A stretch of DNA of 12,326 bases from an uncultured Eubacteriales bacterium (GCA_934476315.1 CAKSNQ010000040.1:1-12326); one strand, 5' to 3'; positions 1 through 6,910 are shown, numbered from the stretch's first letter. Program-made: numbers and translations. The notes: generated by a model not told the origin, from the sequence alone.

Positions 1-192
1 GGCGGAGGGACCGCGGCAAGCCGCCAAACTTCGGCGTTTGAGATGGTTTCTCCCTCCGCAAAGACCGCTGAAAGAATGTTGCTTTTGCTGTGCAGGAAAT
101 TCAGATGTCTTTCGGGTGCTGTTGGCATCTACTTTTGGTTAAAGTCTCCGGTGCAGATGTGGGGGAAGAACCCCTTCAAACGTCGGGGCTGC
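1..192. repeat. Palindromic repeat remnant (modules C and partial B)
   Basis: Positions 2-10 and 51-59 form a perfect 9-bp inverted repeat (GCGGAGGGA/TCCCTCCGC). Inside it, GCGGC-AA-GCCGC forms a smaller hairpin. About 38 bases of the interior recur unchanged at 5324-5361. The tail that follows recurs near 5400-5460 and 5810-5870. Bases 159-192 match the start of the module B hairpin seen at 4949 and 5473 but are degenerate, so the stem is broken. No gene is visible here. Confidence 0.8.
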
Positions 193-196
193 CGAA

Positions 197-239
197 TAAA
201 AAAACAGGCGCGGGAAACTCACAGGGAGCTTCCCGCGCC
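197..239 (-). terminator. Rho-independent terminator of thiI
   Basis: Read on the minus strand, a 10-bp perfect stem (GGCGCGGGAA with TTCCCGCGCC, 230-239 and 207-216) is extended by CTC/GAG after one mismatch. It is followed by a run of seven U (complement of 198-204). It lies 33 bases past the thiI stop and closes the holA-thiI operon. The stem resembles repeat module E at 5182-5216 and 5647-5678 (shared GGAAACTC side), so a repeat copy may have been recruited as terminator. Confidence 0.88.
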
Positions 240-271
240 ATTGAAATTGCCGGGGGAAAACGCTGCGCCGA

Positions 272-1471
272 TCAGTAGCGCGCGCTGATGTGGTAAGTCT
301 CGGTCGTCTCAAGCGCCGCCGCTACCAGCCCTTCAAAATCCAATTTGCGCTCCTCCGCCTCGACGCGTGCCGGCTCCGGCTTGGTCTTCGGATGCCGCGG
401 GGTAAAGACGGTACAGCAGTCCTCATAGGGCAGGATGGACGTCTCAAACGTGTCGATCGCGCAGGCGATTTTGACGATCTCTTCCTTGTCCATGCCGATG
501 CAGGGGCGGAAGACGGGGCGCGTTGAGAGCGGGTCGGTGACGCAAAGCGCCGGCAGCGTCTGCGAGGCGACCTGTCCTAACGATTCACCCGTAATCAGCG
601 CGTGACAGCCGTGGCGCTCTGACAGTCGGTCGGCGATGGTCATCATGTAGCGGCGCAAAAGCAGGGTGAAATAATCCTCCTCACACGTCCGCATGAGCTT
701 TTCCTGCACGTCGGTCAGCGAGACGACATGCACGTCGATCGGACCGGCGTAAAGCGCGACCTTGCGCGCCAGTGTCAGCACTTTTTCGCGCGCCTGCTCG
801 CTGGTGTATGGGGGGGATTCAAAATAGACCGCCTGCAATTTCAGTCCGCGCTTTGCCATCATGTACCCGGCGACCGGGGAGTCGATGCCGCCGGAGAGCA
901 GGAGCATTCCTTTGCCCGAGGTGCCCGCCGGCATGCCGCCCGCGCCGCGCACCTGTCCGGCGTGCAGGTAGGCGCCGTACTCACGGATCTCCACGCGTAC
1001 GGTGACTTCCGGGTTGTGAACGTCCACCCGCAGGTGCGGGCAAGCCTCCAGGAGGGTCGCGCCGACCTCGGTGGCGATCTCGATGGAATTGAGCGGGAAC
1101 GTTTTGTCGGAGCGGCGTGCCTCCACCTTGAAGGTGCGTTTGCCCGCAAGTCGGGGGGGCAGGTAAGTACGAGCCAGCGCACAGATGGCGTCCATGCTCT
1201 TTTCGCAGACGGCGCTGCGCCCGATGCTGACAAAGCCGAACACGGTGCACGCCGAGCGGAACATGCCGTCAATGTCGGCGCTCTCGTCCTGCGGATCGAT
1301 ATAAATGGTGCTTTGCGCGCGGTAGACGTCAAAGTTGCCGTAGTTGCGGGCGCGGATGCGCACCTCGCGCAAAAGGGCATCCTCAAAGAACTTTTTGTTG
1401 GCGCCCTTGAGGAGCAGTTCGCCGTATTTGCAGAGAAGGATTTCCTTTGTCATGGGGGAGGAGCCGGTCAT
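272..1471 (-). CDS. thiI: tRNA 4-thiouridine synthase ThiI
   Basis: The 399-residue product is a ThiI family protein. It adenylates U8 of tRNA and receives persulfide sulfur to make 4-thiouridine; in some organisms it also supplies sulfur for the thiamine thiazole. Seen here: an N-terminal ferredoxin-like/THUMP part (about 8-170), then the adenylation domain with the PP-loop SGGIDSP at 193-199, and conserved ITGESLGQVASQT (about 293-305) and EDCCTVFTPRHPKT (about 350-363). It ends without the rhodanese domain found in the E. coli enzyme, as is usual in Firmicutes, so a separate cysteine desulfurase should be the sulfur donor; none is in the window. The start at 1471 has AAGGAGG 7 bases upstream and overlaps the previous stop as ATGA, indicating translational coupling. 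An internal ATG six codons later lacks a good ribosome binding site. Confidence 0.97.
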   Translation of the reverse strand: MTGSSPMTKEILLCKYGELLLKGANKKFFEDALLREVRIRARNYGNFDVYRAQSTIYIDPQDESADIDGMFRSACTVFGFVSIGRSAVCEKSMDAICALARTYLPPRLAGKRTFKVEARRSDKTFPLNSIEIATEVGATLLEACPHLRVDVHNPEVTVRVEIREYGAYLHAGQVRGAGGMPAGTSGKGMLLLSGGIDSPVAGYMMAKRGLKLQAVYFESPPYTSEQAREKVLTLARKVALYAGPIDVHVVSLTDVQEKLMRTCEEDYFTLLLRRYMMTIADRLSERHGCHALITGESLGQVASQTLPALCVTDPLSTRPVFRPCIGMDKEEIVKIACAIDTFETSILPYEDCCTVFTPRHPKTKPEPARVEAEERKLDFEGLVAAALETTETYHISARY

Positions 1472-1845
1472 TGCTGTTCCTCCTTGTCGTCGGGATCGGA
1501 ATCGGAATCGACCTCCGGCGTGCCGTCCTCGTCATCGGAGAGGTCCTCGTCATCGGAGGCGTCCTCGCCGTCGGGGGTGTCCCCGATCGGAGCGATCAGC
1601 TCCTGCGCCATCTCCAGCATGTCCGCGCGGACAAAGACGTCGGTGCTGTACACCGAATACCCCGCGATGACGTTAAGCGGACCGCCCGCGCCGCGCGCGC
1701 GACATTCGTAGGGGATGCCCGCGCTCCGGAGCAGGCTCTCCAGCGCAATCAGCCCCTCGCGGGAATCGACTGTGACCAGCAGGGCGTCCTGCGGTCCGTG
1801 GGGGCTGACATCATCCAGCCCGAACAGTTTTTTGAAAAAAGACAT
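1468..1845 (-). CDS. Small DUF2007-like protein with acidic tail
   Basis: The product is 125 residues. Residues about 20-90 resemble the DUF2007 family (putative prokaryotic signal-transducing protein), with a compact alpha/beta pattern: LLVTVDSREGLIALESLLRS, then IPYECRARG and VFVRADMLEMAQELI. The last 35 residues are almost all D, E, S and P and look disordered. There is no signal peptide or membrane segment. The biochemical function of the family is unknown, and the assignment rests on remembered family pattern rather than a search. It lies between the exonuclease gene and thiI; its stop overlaps the thiI start by four bases. The only strong ribosome binding site (AGGAGG, complement of 1878-1883) is 32 bases from the ATG, with a hairpin between them; see the separate regulatory entry. 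No in-frame ATG, GTG or TTG lies closer to it. Confidence 0.78.
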   Translation of the reverse strand: MSFFKKLFGLDDVSPHGPQDALLVTVDSREGLIALESLLRSAGIPYECRARGAGGPLNVIAGYSVYSTDVFVRADMLEMAQELIAPIGDTPDGEDASDDEDLSDDEDGTPEVDSDSDPDDKEEQQ

Positions 1846-1883
1846 GGCCGTGTCCGTGGCTCTCGCTTGCGCGAAAGCCTCCT
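1846..1883 (-). promoter_or_regulatory. Distant ribosome binding site with intervening hairpin
   Basis: On the minus strand the order is AGGAGG (1883-1878), a 7-bp hairpin CTTTCGC-GCAA-GCGAGAG (1877-1860, one G-U pair, GNRA-type loop), 14 further bases, then the ATG at 1845. Folding the hairpin shortens the gap from 32 to 14 bases, which would make the site usable. Whether the hairpin modulates translation is inference. Confidence 0.5.
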
Positions 1884-1931
1884 TTCTTTTTGTCGTTGTC
1901 GTTTTGCCGCGGAAGGACCGGGCGCTGAGCC

Positions 1932-3398
1932 TTACAGCCGGGAGGAAAGCCCCTCGGCTTCGTCCGCGGTCTCATTGGTCTCGTCTGTTTCGTCCGCGGG
2001 TGTCCCGCTTTCGTCCTCCGCGTCAGCGTCGAACAGATAGGCTGCGTCCGGTGGTTCGTCCGGGTCGAACGGCGAGATTTCATCGGAGAACTCCGCCTCG
2101 CCGAACGGGTCGTCAAAAGCCTCATCCGACAGCTCGTCCTGCAGCTTGTCTTGCAGCTCGTCCTGCGGCTTGTCTTGCAGCTTGTCTGCGGTTGTCGAGA
2201 TCAGATTGCCCTTTTTGTCGTGCGCCAGAACGGGGTAGGTCGGGATGTCCAGCGAAGCGTTTTCCTCGCCGATGTAGTAGCGCGGGAACAGCTTGTGCCA
2301 GACGCGACAGCAGGCGTAGGTGTCGGCGACCGACGAGTGCGGGATGCCCTCCCAGCCCACGCCGAAGCACTGCATGGCGTCGATGAGCGAGGCGTGATTG
2401 ACGTCGGGGCGGTGCTCCTGGAGGAAGCGGACAAATTCGTTGGAGGCGCAACGCACCTTGTCGTGCAGGGCGGCGCACTCCTGCTCGGTATCGTAGATAT
2501 ACTTGATGTGAGCGTAGTCGGTCGATACGCCGAAGGCGATGAGGTTGTCCGCCGCGGCGAAGATTTCCTTGATGCGCGGCGTCAGCTCGGCGAGTGTCGG
2601 CGCGTCCTTGACCATCTCGGGCGTGATGCCGTGAATTTTCTCGGTGCGCTTCCAGCGGCGGGTGTGCACCGGGCGGATGAGCGTGTCCATGACCAGCTTT
2701 TCGTTGCCGTCCACAATGGAAATGGAGATAATCTCATCGTGATCGTACACGCCGGTCAGCTCCAGATCGAAGAACAGCACCCGCGCGGGGTCCATGCCGT
2801 ACGCCATACCCCGGTGGGCGTCGCCCTCGGCGCGCCGCACGGCGAGGTCCTCCTCAAAGCAGGAGCGGCACAGCTTGCGGCGGTAGCGGATGTCTTTCCC
2901 GCAACGCACGCAGGTCAGCGGCAGGCGGGTGGCGGTACGCTTGTCGTAAAACAGAACGACCGTTCCGTCGGCGCGGCGGGTAAAGGCGACCGGCTCTTCC
3001 TCGGTCTCGTACATCATGCGCGCCAGGCTCTCCTTGGTGTAGTAGTGGTAGGAGGCGGCGCGGCGCGCGCTCATGCGGAAGATGACCGTTCCGGAGTCCA
3101 GCGTCAGCTCGTCCTCCTCGCGCCGCGCTCCCTCGGCGGGCGCGTCCGGCGCGGCGGGGGTTTTGGGCTTCTTTTTGGAGCGGTACCAAAGCTCGGGCGG
3201 CGTTTCCGTTACGCGGCAGGGGTCGAAAAAGAAGGTGATGCTCCCGTCGGTGTTGCGGTCAAAGGCAACGGGATCACCCGCGGGTGACAGGTGCATCTGC
3301 ATGAGCGTTGCGCGGGTGATGTATTTGCCGGACGAGAGGTCCTTCTTGGAGATCTGCGGAATCTGAGCGCCGGAGCGCAGACGAATGGTTTGTTTCAA
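1932..3398 (-). CDS. DnaQ-fold 3'-5' exonuclease with duplicated N-terminal domain and zinc ribbon
   Basis: The 488-residue product has a DEDDh exonuclease domain at about 204-375: D211 and E213 in FFDLELTG, D294 in VSTDYAH, and H354/D359 in HSSVADT, all catalytic residues present. HGITPEMV at 256-263 is typical of DnaQ-like nucleases. Upstream is a four-cysteine zinc ribbon (CVRC at 163-166, CRSC at 177-180). The first 160 residues contain a duplication: about 5-67 aligns without gaps to about 98-160 (shared SG, PVAF, DG, FF/LF-D). I do not recognise this unit. The C-terminal 85 residues are acidic with a four-residue KLQD/ELQD repeat. The start is TTG at 3398 with GGGAGG 5 bases before it. 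It sits 86 bases after holA in the same direction. It may proofread or process DNA or RNA; the substrate cannot be told from sequence. Confidence 0.87.
   Translation of the reverse strand: MKQTIRLRSGAQIPQISKKDLSSGKYITRATLMQMHLSPAGDPVAFDRNTDGSITFFFDPCRVTETPPELWYRSKKKPKTPAAPDAPAEGARREEDELTLDSGTVIFRMSARRAASYHYYTKESLARMMYETEEEPVAFTRRADGTVVLFYDKRTATRLPLTCVRCGKDIRYRRKLCRSCFEEDLAVRRAEGDAHRGMAYGMDPARVLFFDLELTGVYDHDEIISISIVDGNEKLVMDTLIRPVHTRRWKRTEKIHGITPEMVKDAPTLAELTPRIKEIFAAADNLIAFGVSTDYAHIKYIYDTEQECAALHDKVRCASNEFVRFLQEHRPDVNHASLIDAMQCFGVGWEGIPHSSVADTYACCRVWHKLFPRYYIGEENASLDIPTYPVLAHDKKGNLISTTADKLQDKPQDELQDKLQDELSDEAFDDPFGEAEFSDEISPFDPDEPPDAAYLFDADAEDESGTPADETDETNETADEAEGLSSRL
2137..2196 (-). repeat. 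12-bp coding tandem repeat in exonuclease tail
   Basis: About five 12-bp units (CTTGTCTTGCAG-like on the plus strand) encode the four-residue repeats KLQD, KPQD, ELQD, KLQD and ELSD near residues 407-424 of the exonuclease. Repeat number may vary between strains by slippage without breaking the frame. Confidence 0.75.
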
Positions 3399-3484
3399 TG
3401 TTACCTCCCGCGCCGCGCGGCTGTCGCCGGACGACGCTGTTTCGATGAATCAAAAAGGAAATCGGGACGCACCTCTCTGCCGCT

Positions 3485-4525
3485 TCAGAGCGAGCAGATC
3501 ACGTCCTCCAGGGCGCTGTACCCCGCGGGGGACAGCTTCATGACGCGATCGGCGCGGTTGGCGGCATCCAGTGCCGCGCGCAGGCGCGCCTCGCCGACGG
3601 CGGTATTCTGCAAATACAGCCGCACCTTGAATTCGTGGAGCTTGAGAGCGGACGCGATGCCCGCGGCGGGCACGCCGTCCCGCGAGAGAAGCAGGACCGA
3701 GAGCATATCGCACAGCACGCGGATGACCTCGCTGAGCAGATAGAGCGGCTCGACCCGCCGGAATTTCAGATCGGAGAGAATGGCGAGCGCCGCGGGAGCG
3801 TTCTGCTCCATGACGGCGTTGGCAAAGGCGAACGCGTCATACTCCGCCACGGGCGACGCGGCGGCGGCAATGTCCTCTTTGGCAATGTCCGTCCTGCCGT
3901 GCGCGAGTGCGTAGTAGCTGACCTTGTCGATCTCGGACGCGAGCGTGAACATGCTCCTGCCGCAGGTGCGGATCAGCTCGTCGCAGATCGCGGGGGTGGC
4001 GGCGGCGCCGTTGTGCTCAAAGTGCCGGGCGCACCAGAGTCGAAGCTTTTCCGGGGTGCATTTGGTGAAGCGGACCGGCGTCAGGTTGGCGCACAGGCGG
4101 GAGAGCTGGGCGGAGGGGCGCTTGGGAAGATAGCCCTCGTCGATAGCTCCCGCCGCGACGGGGATGAGGAGCGTGGTGTCGTCGGTGTCGGACAGCTCGT
4201 CCAGCGCGCGGCAAAGCGCGTCAAACTCGGAGGGGCGCATGGAGGTGAAGTCCAGCCCCCGCAAAAGGATCAGCTTGCGGTCCGCCATCATGGGGACGGC
4301 GGTGAAGGCGCGGCGCAGGTCGTCCGGGGTGTAGGAAAGTGCGTCAAGAAGGATTTCGTTAAAGGGGGCGAAGGTCGGGTCGGGGATGATGGTCCGGCGA
4401 GCCAGCGTGACGGCGGCGGCTTTGAGGTAGTCCTCCTCGCCGAAGAGGAGGTAGCCGGCGGCGGGGCTGTTTTTGATTTGCCGACGGAAGTCGGCGTCAC
4501 CGAGAATGAGGGGTGCGTCAGCCAT
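3485..4525 (-). CDS. holA: DNA polymerase III subunit delta
   Basis: The 346-residue product matches HolA, the clamp-loader subunit that opens the beta sliding clamp. Seen: an N-terminal AAA+-like domain beginning GYLLFGEEDYLK (about 24-35), then FNEILLDA, the characteristic PMMADRKLILLRGLDF segment (about 97-112) that contacts the clamp and core in this family, and C-terminal helical domains with SMFTLASEIDKVSYYA and FAFANAVMEQNAPAALAILSDL. As expected for delta, no complete Walker A is present. The length is normal for Firmicutes. ATG at 4525 has AAAGGAG 5 bases upstream. It is first in the operon, with its own promoter at 4575-4603 and a small leader hairpin at 4540-4557. In many Firmicutes holA lies near comEC or rpsT; here it is followed by an exonuclease gene instead. 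Confidence 0.95.
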   Translation of the reverse strand: MADAPLILGDADFRRQIKNSPAAGYLLFGEEDYLKAAAVTLARRTIIPDPTFAPFNEILLDALSYTPDDLRRAFTAVPMMADRKLILLRGLDFTSMRPSEFDALCRALDELSDTDDTTLLIPVAAGAIDEGYLPKRPSAQLSRLCANLTPVRFTKCTPEKLRLWCARHFEHNGAAATPAICDELIRTCGRSMFTLASEIDKVSYYALAHGRTDIAKEDIAAAASPVAEYDAFAFANAVMEQNAPAALAILSDLKFRRVEPLYLLSEVIRVLCDMLSVLLLSRDGVPAAGIASALKLHEFKVRLYLQNTAVGEARLRAALDAANRADRVMKLSPAGYSALEDVICSL

Positions 4526-4539
4526 CCCGACTCCTTTCC

Positions 4540-4557
4540 GACGGGAGGGAGCCCGTC
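4540..4557 (-). other. Leader hairpin of holA
   Basis: GACGGG (4540-4545) and CCCGTC (4552-4557) form a perfect 6-bp stem with a 6-base loop between the predicted transcription start and the ribosome binding site. It could affect mRNA stability or translation; no known riboswitch pattern is seen. Confidence 0.5.
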
Positions 4558-4574
4558 AAACTGCCATATAGATT

Positions 4575-4603
4575 AGTATAACACACGTTTGCTCTCGGCG
4601 CAA
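4575..4603 (-). promoter_or_regulatory. Sigma-A-type promoter of holA operon
   Basis: On the minus strand: -35 TTGCGC (4603-4598), a 17-base spacer, and -10 TATACT (4580-4575), with TGT just before the -10 (extended -10). It lies about 50 bases upstream of the holA start. Confidence 0.75.
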
Positions 4604-4659
4604 GAGGGTTTGCGAGATTTTGTGGGAGGAAGGTTGTTTTTTGGATTTCAGAAGGGTTG

Positions 4660-4733
4660 CGCTGTCTCTTTCCAAAGTTTTCGCCCGCTCCCTCGCAAAG
4701 TTTCGCTGTCCCTTTCCAAAGTTTTTGCCCGCC
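4660..4733. repeat. 44-bp imperfect direct repeat
   Basis: About 29 bases beginning CGCTGTCTCTTTCC at 4660 recur at 4704 with two substitutions, giving a 44-bp period. Both copies contain CCAAAGTTTT followed by GCCCGC. The second copy leads directly into the first hairpin of element A. Confidence 0.7.
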
Positions 4734-4881
4734 TTTTTCAAAAGGCGGCGCAGTGGAGGGCGCGTAGCCCTCCTCGCGCTCCGCAGAGCGCGAAACCCCT
4801 CGGCATTTTCTTTTTTGATAGCTTTTTTCTTTTGTGCCTCTGGTCTCAAAAGAAAAAAGCGGCTGAAAGAGCTGAAATTGT
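4715..4881 (+). repeat. Palindromic element A, copy 1 (upstream of holA)
   Basis: This is a string of perfect hairpins: CCGCCTTTT/AAAAGGCGG (4729-4748), GGAGGGC/GCCCTCC (4755-4773), TCGCGCTC-CGCA-GAGCGCGA (4774-4793), and a 14-bp stem GCTTTTTTCTTTTG/CAAAAGAAAAAAGC (4821-4860) with a 12-base loop. The block from GAAACCCC to GCTGAAATT is nearly identical to 12168-12257. The GC-rich hairpins differ between copies but stay paired. It contains no coding potential I can support. Confidence 0.88.
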
Positions 4882-4948
4882 TTAGAACCGTGGGTATCTT
4901 GTGTTTGTGGCTGGTATCTACTTTGAGTTGAAAGCTCGTGTACAGGAT

Positions 4949-4990
4949 GTGGGGGGAGAACCCCTCAGGCGTCGGGGTTGCTCCCCCCAC
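4949..4990. repeat. Module B hairpin, copy 1
   Basis: GTGGGGGGAG-AACCCC pairs with GGGGTT-CTCCCCCCAC over 16 bp, with one bulged G (4980) and the loop TCAGGCGTC. It is identical to the copy at 5473-5514; a decayed copy is at 159-192. Confidence 0.85.
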
Positions 4991-5181
4991 GCCCCTCTTT
5001 CCTCGGCTGGATGCGCGTCGCGCCGCAACGACGCGGCGCTTTGGCGCATTGGGGAGGGCGGCGCAGGGCGCGCCGATGACCCCTCCCCATACCCCTCCCG
5101 GTGCTCACGAGGTTTAGAAAGTTGGGAGCGGGGCGGGTTCTCCCGCACCCCTCCCGGGGTTCGCTGAAATTTAGAAAGCCG

Positions 5182-5216
5182 GGCGAGGGGAAACTCCCGG
5201 CGAGTTTCCCCTCGCC
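5182..5216. repeat. Module E hairpin, copy 1
   Basis: A perfect 15-bp stem (GGCGAGGGGAAACTC with its complement) has a 5-base loop CCGGC. The copy at 5647-5678 keeps AAACTC/GAGTTT but has a different, still paired, outer stem. Confidence 0.85.
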
Positions 5217-5311
5217 GCTGGAGAAAGCGTGTGGGATAGCCACTGAAATGCGTGGTAGTGCGGGCGGTTCCCCCACGATCTCCCAATCTGCGGCGCACAG
5301 CCAAGGAGTGT

Positions 5312-5370
5312 GGGGAGGCGAGGACCGCGGCAAGCCGCCAAACTTCGGCGTTTGAGATGGTCCTCTCCCC
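5312..5370. repeat. Module C hairpin, copy 2
   Basis: GGGGA/TCCCC and GAGGACC/GGTCCTC pair at the base (5312-5316 with 5366-5370; 5320-5326 with 5359-5365). Internal hairpins are GCGGC-AA-GCCGC and AAAC-TTCGGC-GTTT. The interior is identical to that near 9-47. Confidence 0.82.
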
Positions 5371-5472
5371 GCAAAAGCAGATAAAAGAAGATTGCTTTTG
5401 CTGTGCTGAAAATTTGGATTTGTTTCGGTCGCTGTTGGTATGTACTTTTAGTTGAAATTTCCGATGCAGGAT

Positions 5473-5514
5473 GTGGGGGGAGAACCCCTCAGGCGTCGGG
5501 GTTGCTCCCCCCAC
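5473..5514. repeat. Module B hairpin, copy 2
   Basis: It has the same bulged 16-bp stem and the same loop as 4949-4990. The neighbouring hairpin at 5535-5573 keeps ATGCGC/GCGCAT and GCGCCGC/GCGGCGC, and differs from 5011-5049 only in its loop. Confidence 0.85.
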
Positions 5515-5646
5515 GCCCCTCACTCCGTGGCTAAATGCGCGTCGCGCCGCAACAACGCGGCGCTTTGGCGCATTGGGGAGGACGCGGCAGAGCCGCAACC
5601 CCTCCCCATACCCCTCCCACAAAATTTGCTGAGATGTAGGAAGATG

Positions 5647-5678
5647 GGGGATGGAAACTCTTGAGAGTTTTCATCCCC
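5647..5678. repeat. Module E hairpin, copy 2
   Basis: GGGGATGGAAACTC pairs with GAGTTTTCATCCCC over 14 bp with one G-T pair and a TTGA loop. It is followed by TTTT, so it could act as a weak plus-strand terminator. Confidence 0.75.
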
Positions 5679-5739
5679 TTTTAAGACAGCTCTGAAAAGA
5701 AATCTCGGCGCACAGCCACAGCCAAGGAAGTAGGAGGAG

Positions 5740-5784
5740 GCGGAGGGAGAAAACCTCGGCGTTTGAGATGGTTTCTCCCTCCGC
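5740..5784. repeat. Module C hairpin, copy 3
   Basis: A perfect 13-bp stem (GCGGAGGGAGAAA/TTTCTCCCTCCGC) encloses CTCGGCGTTTGAGATGG, the loop core shared with copies 1 and 2. The inner GCGGC hairpin of the other copies is deleted. Its tail, including a GGTTGC triplication at about 5838-5856, ends just before the nfnA promoter. Confidence 0.82.
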
Positions 5785-5907
5785 AAGAACCGCTGAAAGA
5801 GTATTGTTTTTGCTGTGTGGAAAATTTAGATTTGTTTCGGTTGCGGTTGCGGTTGGCATGTACATTTAGCTGAAATCTCCGAAATTGCCCCTTCGCGCAA
5901 AAAACAT

Positions 5908-5936
5908 TTTACAAATGCGGGAAAGTGTGCTATAAT
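5908..5936 (+). promoter_or_regulatory. Sigma-A-type promoter of nfnAB
   Basis: TTTACA (5908-5913), a spacer of exactly 17 bases, and TATAAT (5931-5936) with TGC before it (extended -10). It lies about 70 bases upstream of the nfnA start. The leader is GC-rich with a G-run, and has no recognised riboswitch. Confidence 0.85.
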
Positions 5937-6003
5937 AATATGATACTCCCTCCTCCCGGCGAGCGGGGGGGCGGGTGAGCACCAAGAAAGGAATTTTTTC
6001 ACT

Positions 6004-6861
6004 ATGTATCGTATCGTCAGACGGGTTTCCCTCAACCCCACCGTCACTATGATGGAGATCGAGGCGCCGCAGGTCGCCGCCAAGGCAAAGGCGGGGCAAT
6101 TCATCATCCTGCGCGTCGATGAGAACGGCGAGCGTATTCCGCTGACCGTCGCGGGCTACGACCGCGTGCGCGGCACTGTGCGCATCATCTTCCAGATCGT
6201 CGGGGCGACGACCTATCTCCTCAACCGCAAGCAGGAGGGCGACTTTCTCTGCGATTTCGCCGGTCCGCTCGGTCAGCCGACCAAAATCGACGGGCTGAAA
6301 AAGGTCTGCATTGTCGGCGGTGGCGTCGGATGCGCCATCGCGCTTCCCGTCGCGCAGGCGCTCCATGAGGCGGGGTGTGAGGTCACGTCCGTCATCGGCT
6401 TCCGGTCGCGCGACCTGCTCATTCTGGAGGACGACTTCCGCGCCGCCTCCGATCGGCTGGAGGTCATGACCGACGACGGCTCGTACGGCAGAAAGGGCAA
6501 CGTCTGTGTGCCGCTGAACGAATGGTTCGCCGCGGGCGAGCGGTTCGACGAGGTGATTACCATCGGACCCCTCATCATGATGAAATTTGTGGTTGAGGCG
6601 ACCCGCCCGACGGGGATTCCGTGCACCGTTTCCATGAATCCCATCATGATCGACGGCACGGGCATGTGCGGCGGTTGCCGCCTGACGCTCCACCGCGACG
6701 GCAAGCGCGTGATGAAGTTTGCCTGCGTGGACGGTCCGGATTTCAACGGCTACGAGGTGGATTTTGACGAGGCGATGTCCCGCGGCGGCATGTACCGCCC
6801 GTTTGAGCGCCATGCTTACGAGGCGGCGTGCCACCTGTTTGAGACTCCCGACCACGCCTGA
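6004..6861 (+). CDS. nfnA: NfnA-like ferredoxin-NADP+ oxidoreductase small subunit (FAD, 2Fe-2S)
   Basis: The 285-residue product belongs to the PyrK/ferredoxin-NADP reductase-like family and best fits NfnA, the small subunit of NADH-dependent ferredoxin:NADP+ oxidoreductase. This cytoplasmic enzyme bifurcates electrons from two NADPH to ferredoxin and NAD+. Seen: an N-terminal FAD-binding barrel (1-95), a nucleotide-binding motif VCIVGGGVGCA (101-111), and C-terminal cluster ligands D218, C222, C225 and C241 in DGTGMCGGC and FACVDGP. An Asp plus three Cys is the set known for the NfnA 2Fe-2S cluster. ATG has AAAGGA 11-12 bases upstream, a slightly long spacing. It is 49 bases before nfnB in one transcript. 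It is often annotated as a sulfide dehydrogenase or dihydroorotate dehydrogenase electron-transfer subunit; the partner gene favours NfnA. Confidence 0.94.
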   Translation: MYRIVRRVSLNPTVTMMEIEAPQVAAKAKAGQFIILRVDENGERIPLTVAGYDRVRGTVRIIFQIVGATTYLLNRKQEGDFLCDFAGPLGQPTKIDGLKKVCIVGGGVGCAIALPVAQALHEAGCEVTSVIGFRSRDLLILEDDFRAASDRLEVMTDDGSYGRKGNVCVPLNEWFAAGERFDEVITIGPLIMMKFVVEATRPTGIPCTVSMNPIMIDGTGMCGGCRLTLHRDGKRVMKFACVDGPDFNGYEVDFDEAMSRGGMYRPFERHAYEAACHLFETPDHA

Positions 6862-6910
6862 GCGCCCGGCGCCGGACGAACCCATTTTTCGAAAGGACAA
6901 GAGAAAGATC

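Larger units (their letters stand above)
4882..5903. repeat. Gene-free mosaic array of palindromic modules (C-tail/B/E/D/C, twice)
   Basis: No gene is visible in this kilobase. A block starting near 4908 recurs near 5432 (524-bp offset), about 200 bases long and highly similar. Within it are module B hairpins, a GC hairpin (5011-5049; 5535-5573) and a GGGGAGG/CCTCCCC hairpin (5051-5088; 5575-5607). Module E hairpins follow, then a shared GGCGCACAGCCA segment (D, 5292-5303 and 5707-5718), then module C. The order C-B-E matches bases 1-239. Reading frames here are products of the repeats. It is probably a family of dispersed non-coding palindromic repeats; whether it is transcribed or mobile is unknown. 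Confidence 0.8.

Noticed and set aside
4918..5622. A 234-codon minus-strand open frame in the repeat array
   Set aside because: It runs through palindromic repeats, its peptide repeats only because the DNA does, it has no ribosome binding site, and it shows no domain pattern.
4882..5903. CRISPR array
   Set aside because: Repeat units are long, palindromic and unequally spaced; there are no short identical repeats with unique spacers and no cas genes.
6719..6910. Upstream extension of nfnB overlapping nfnA
   Set aside because: The added 64 residues are a frame-shifted reading of conserved nfnA sequence and lack family similarity.
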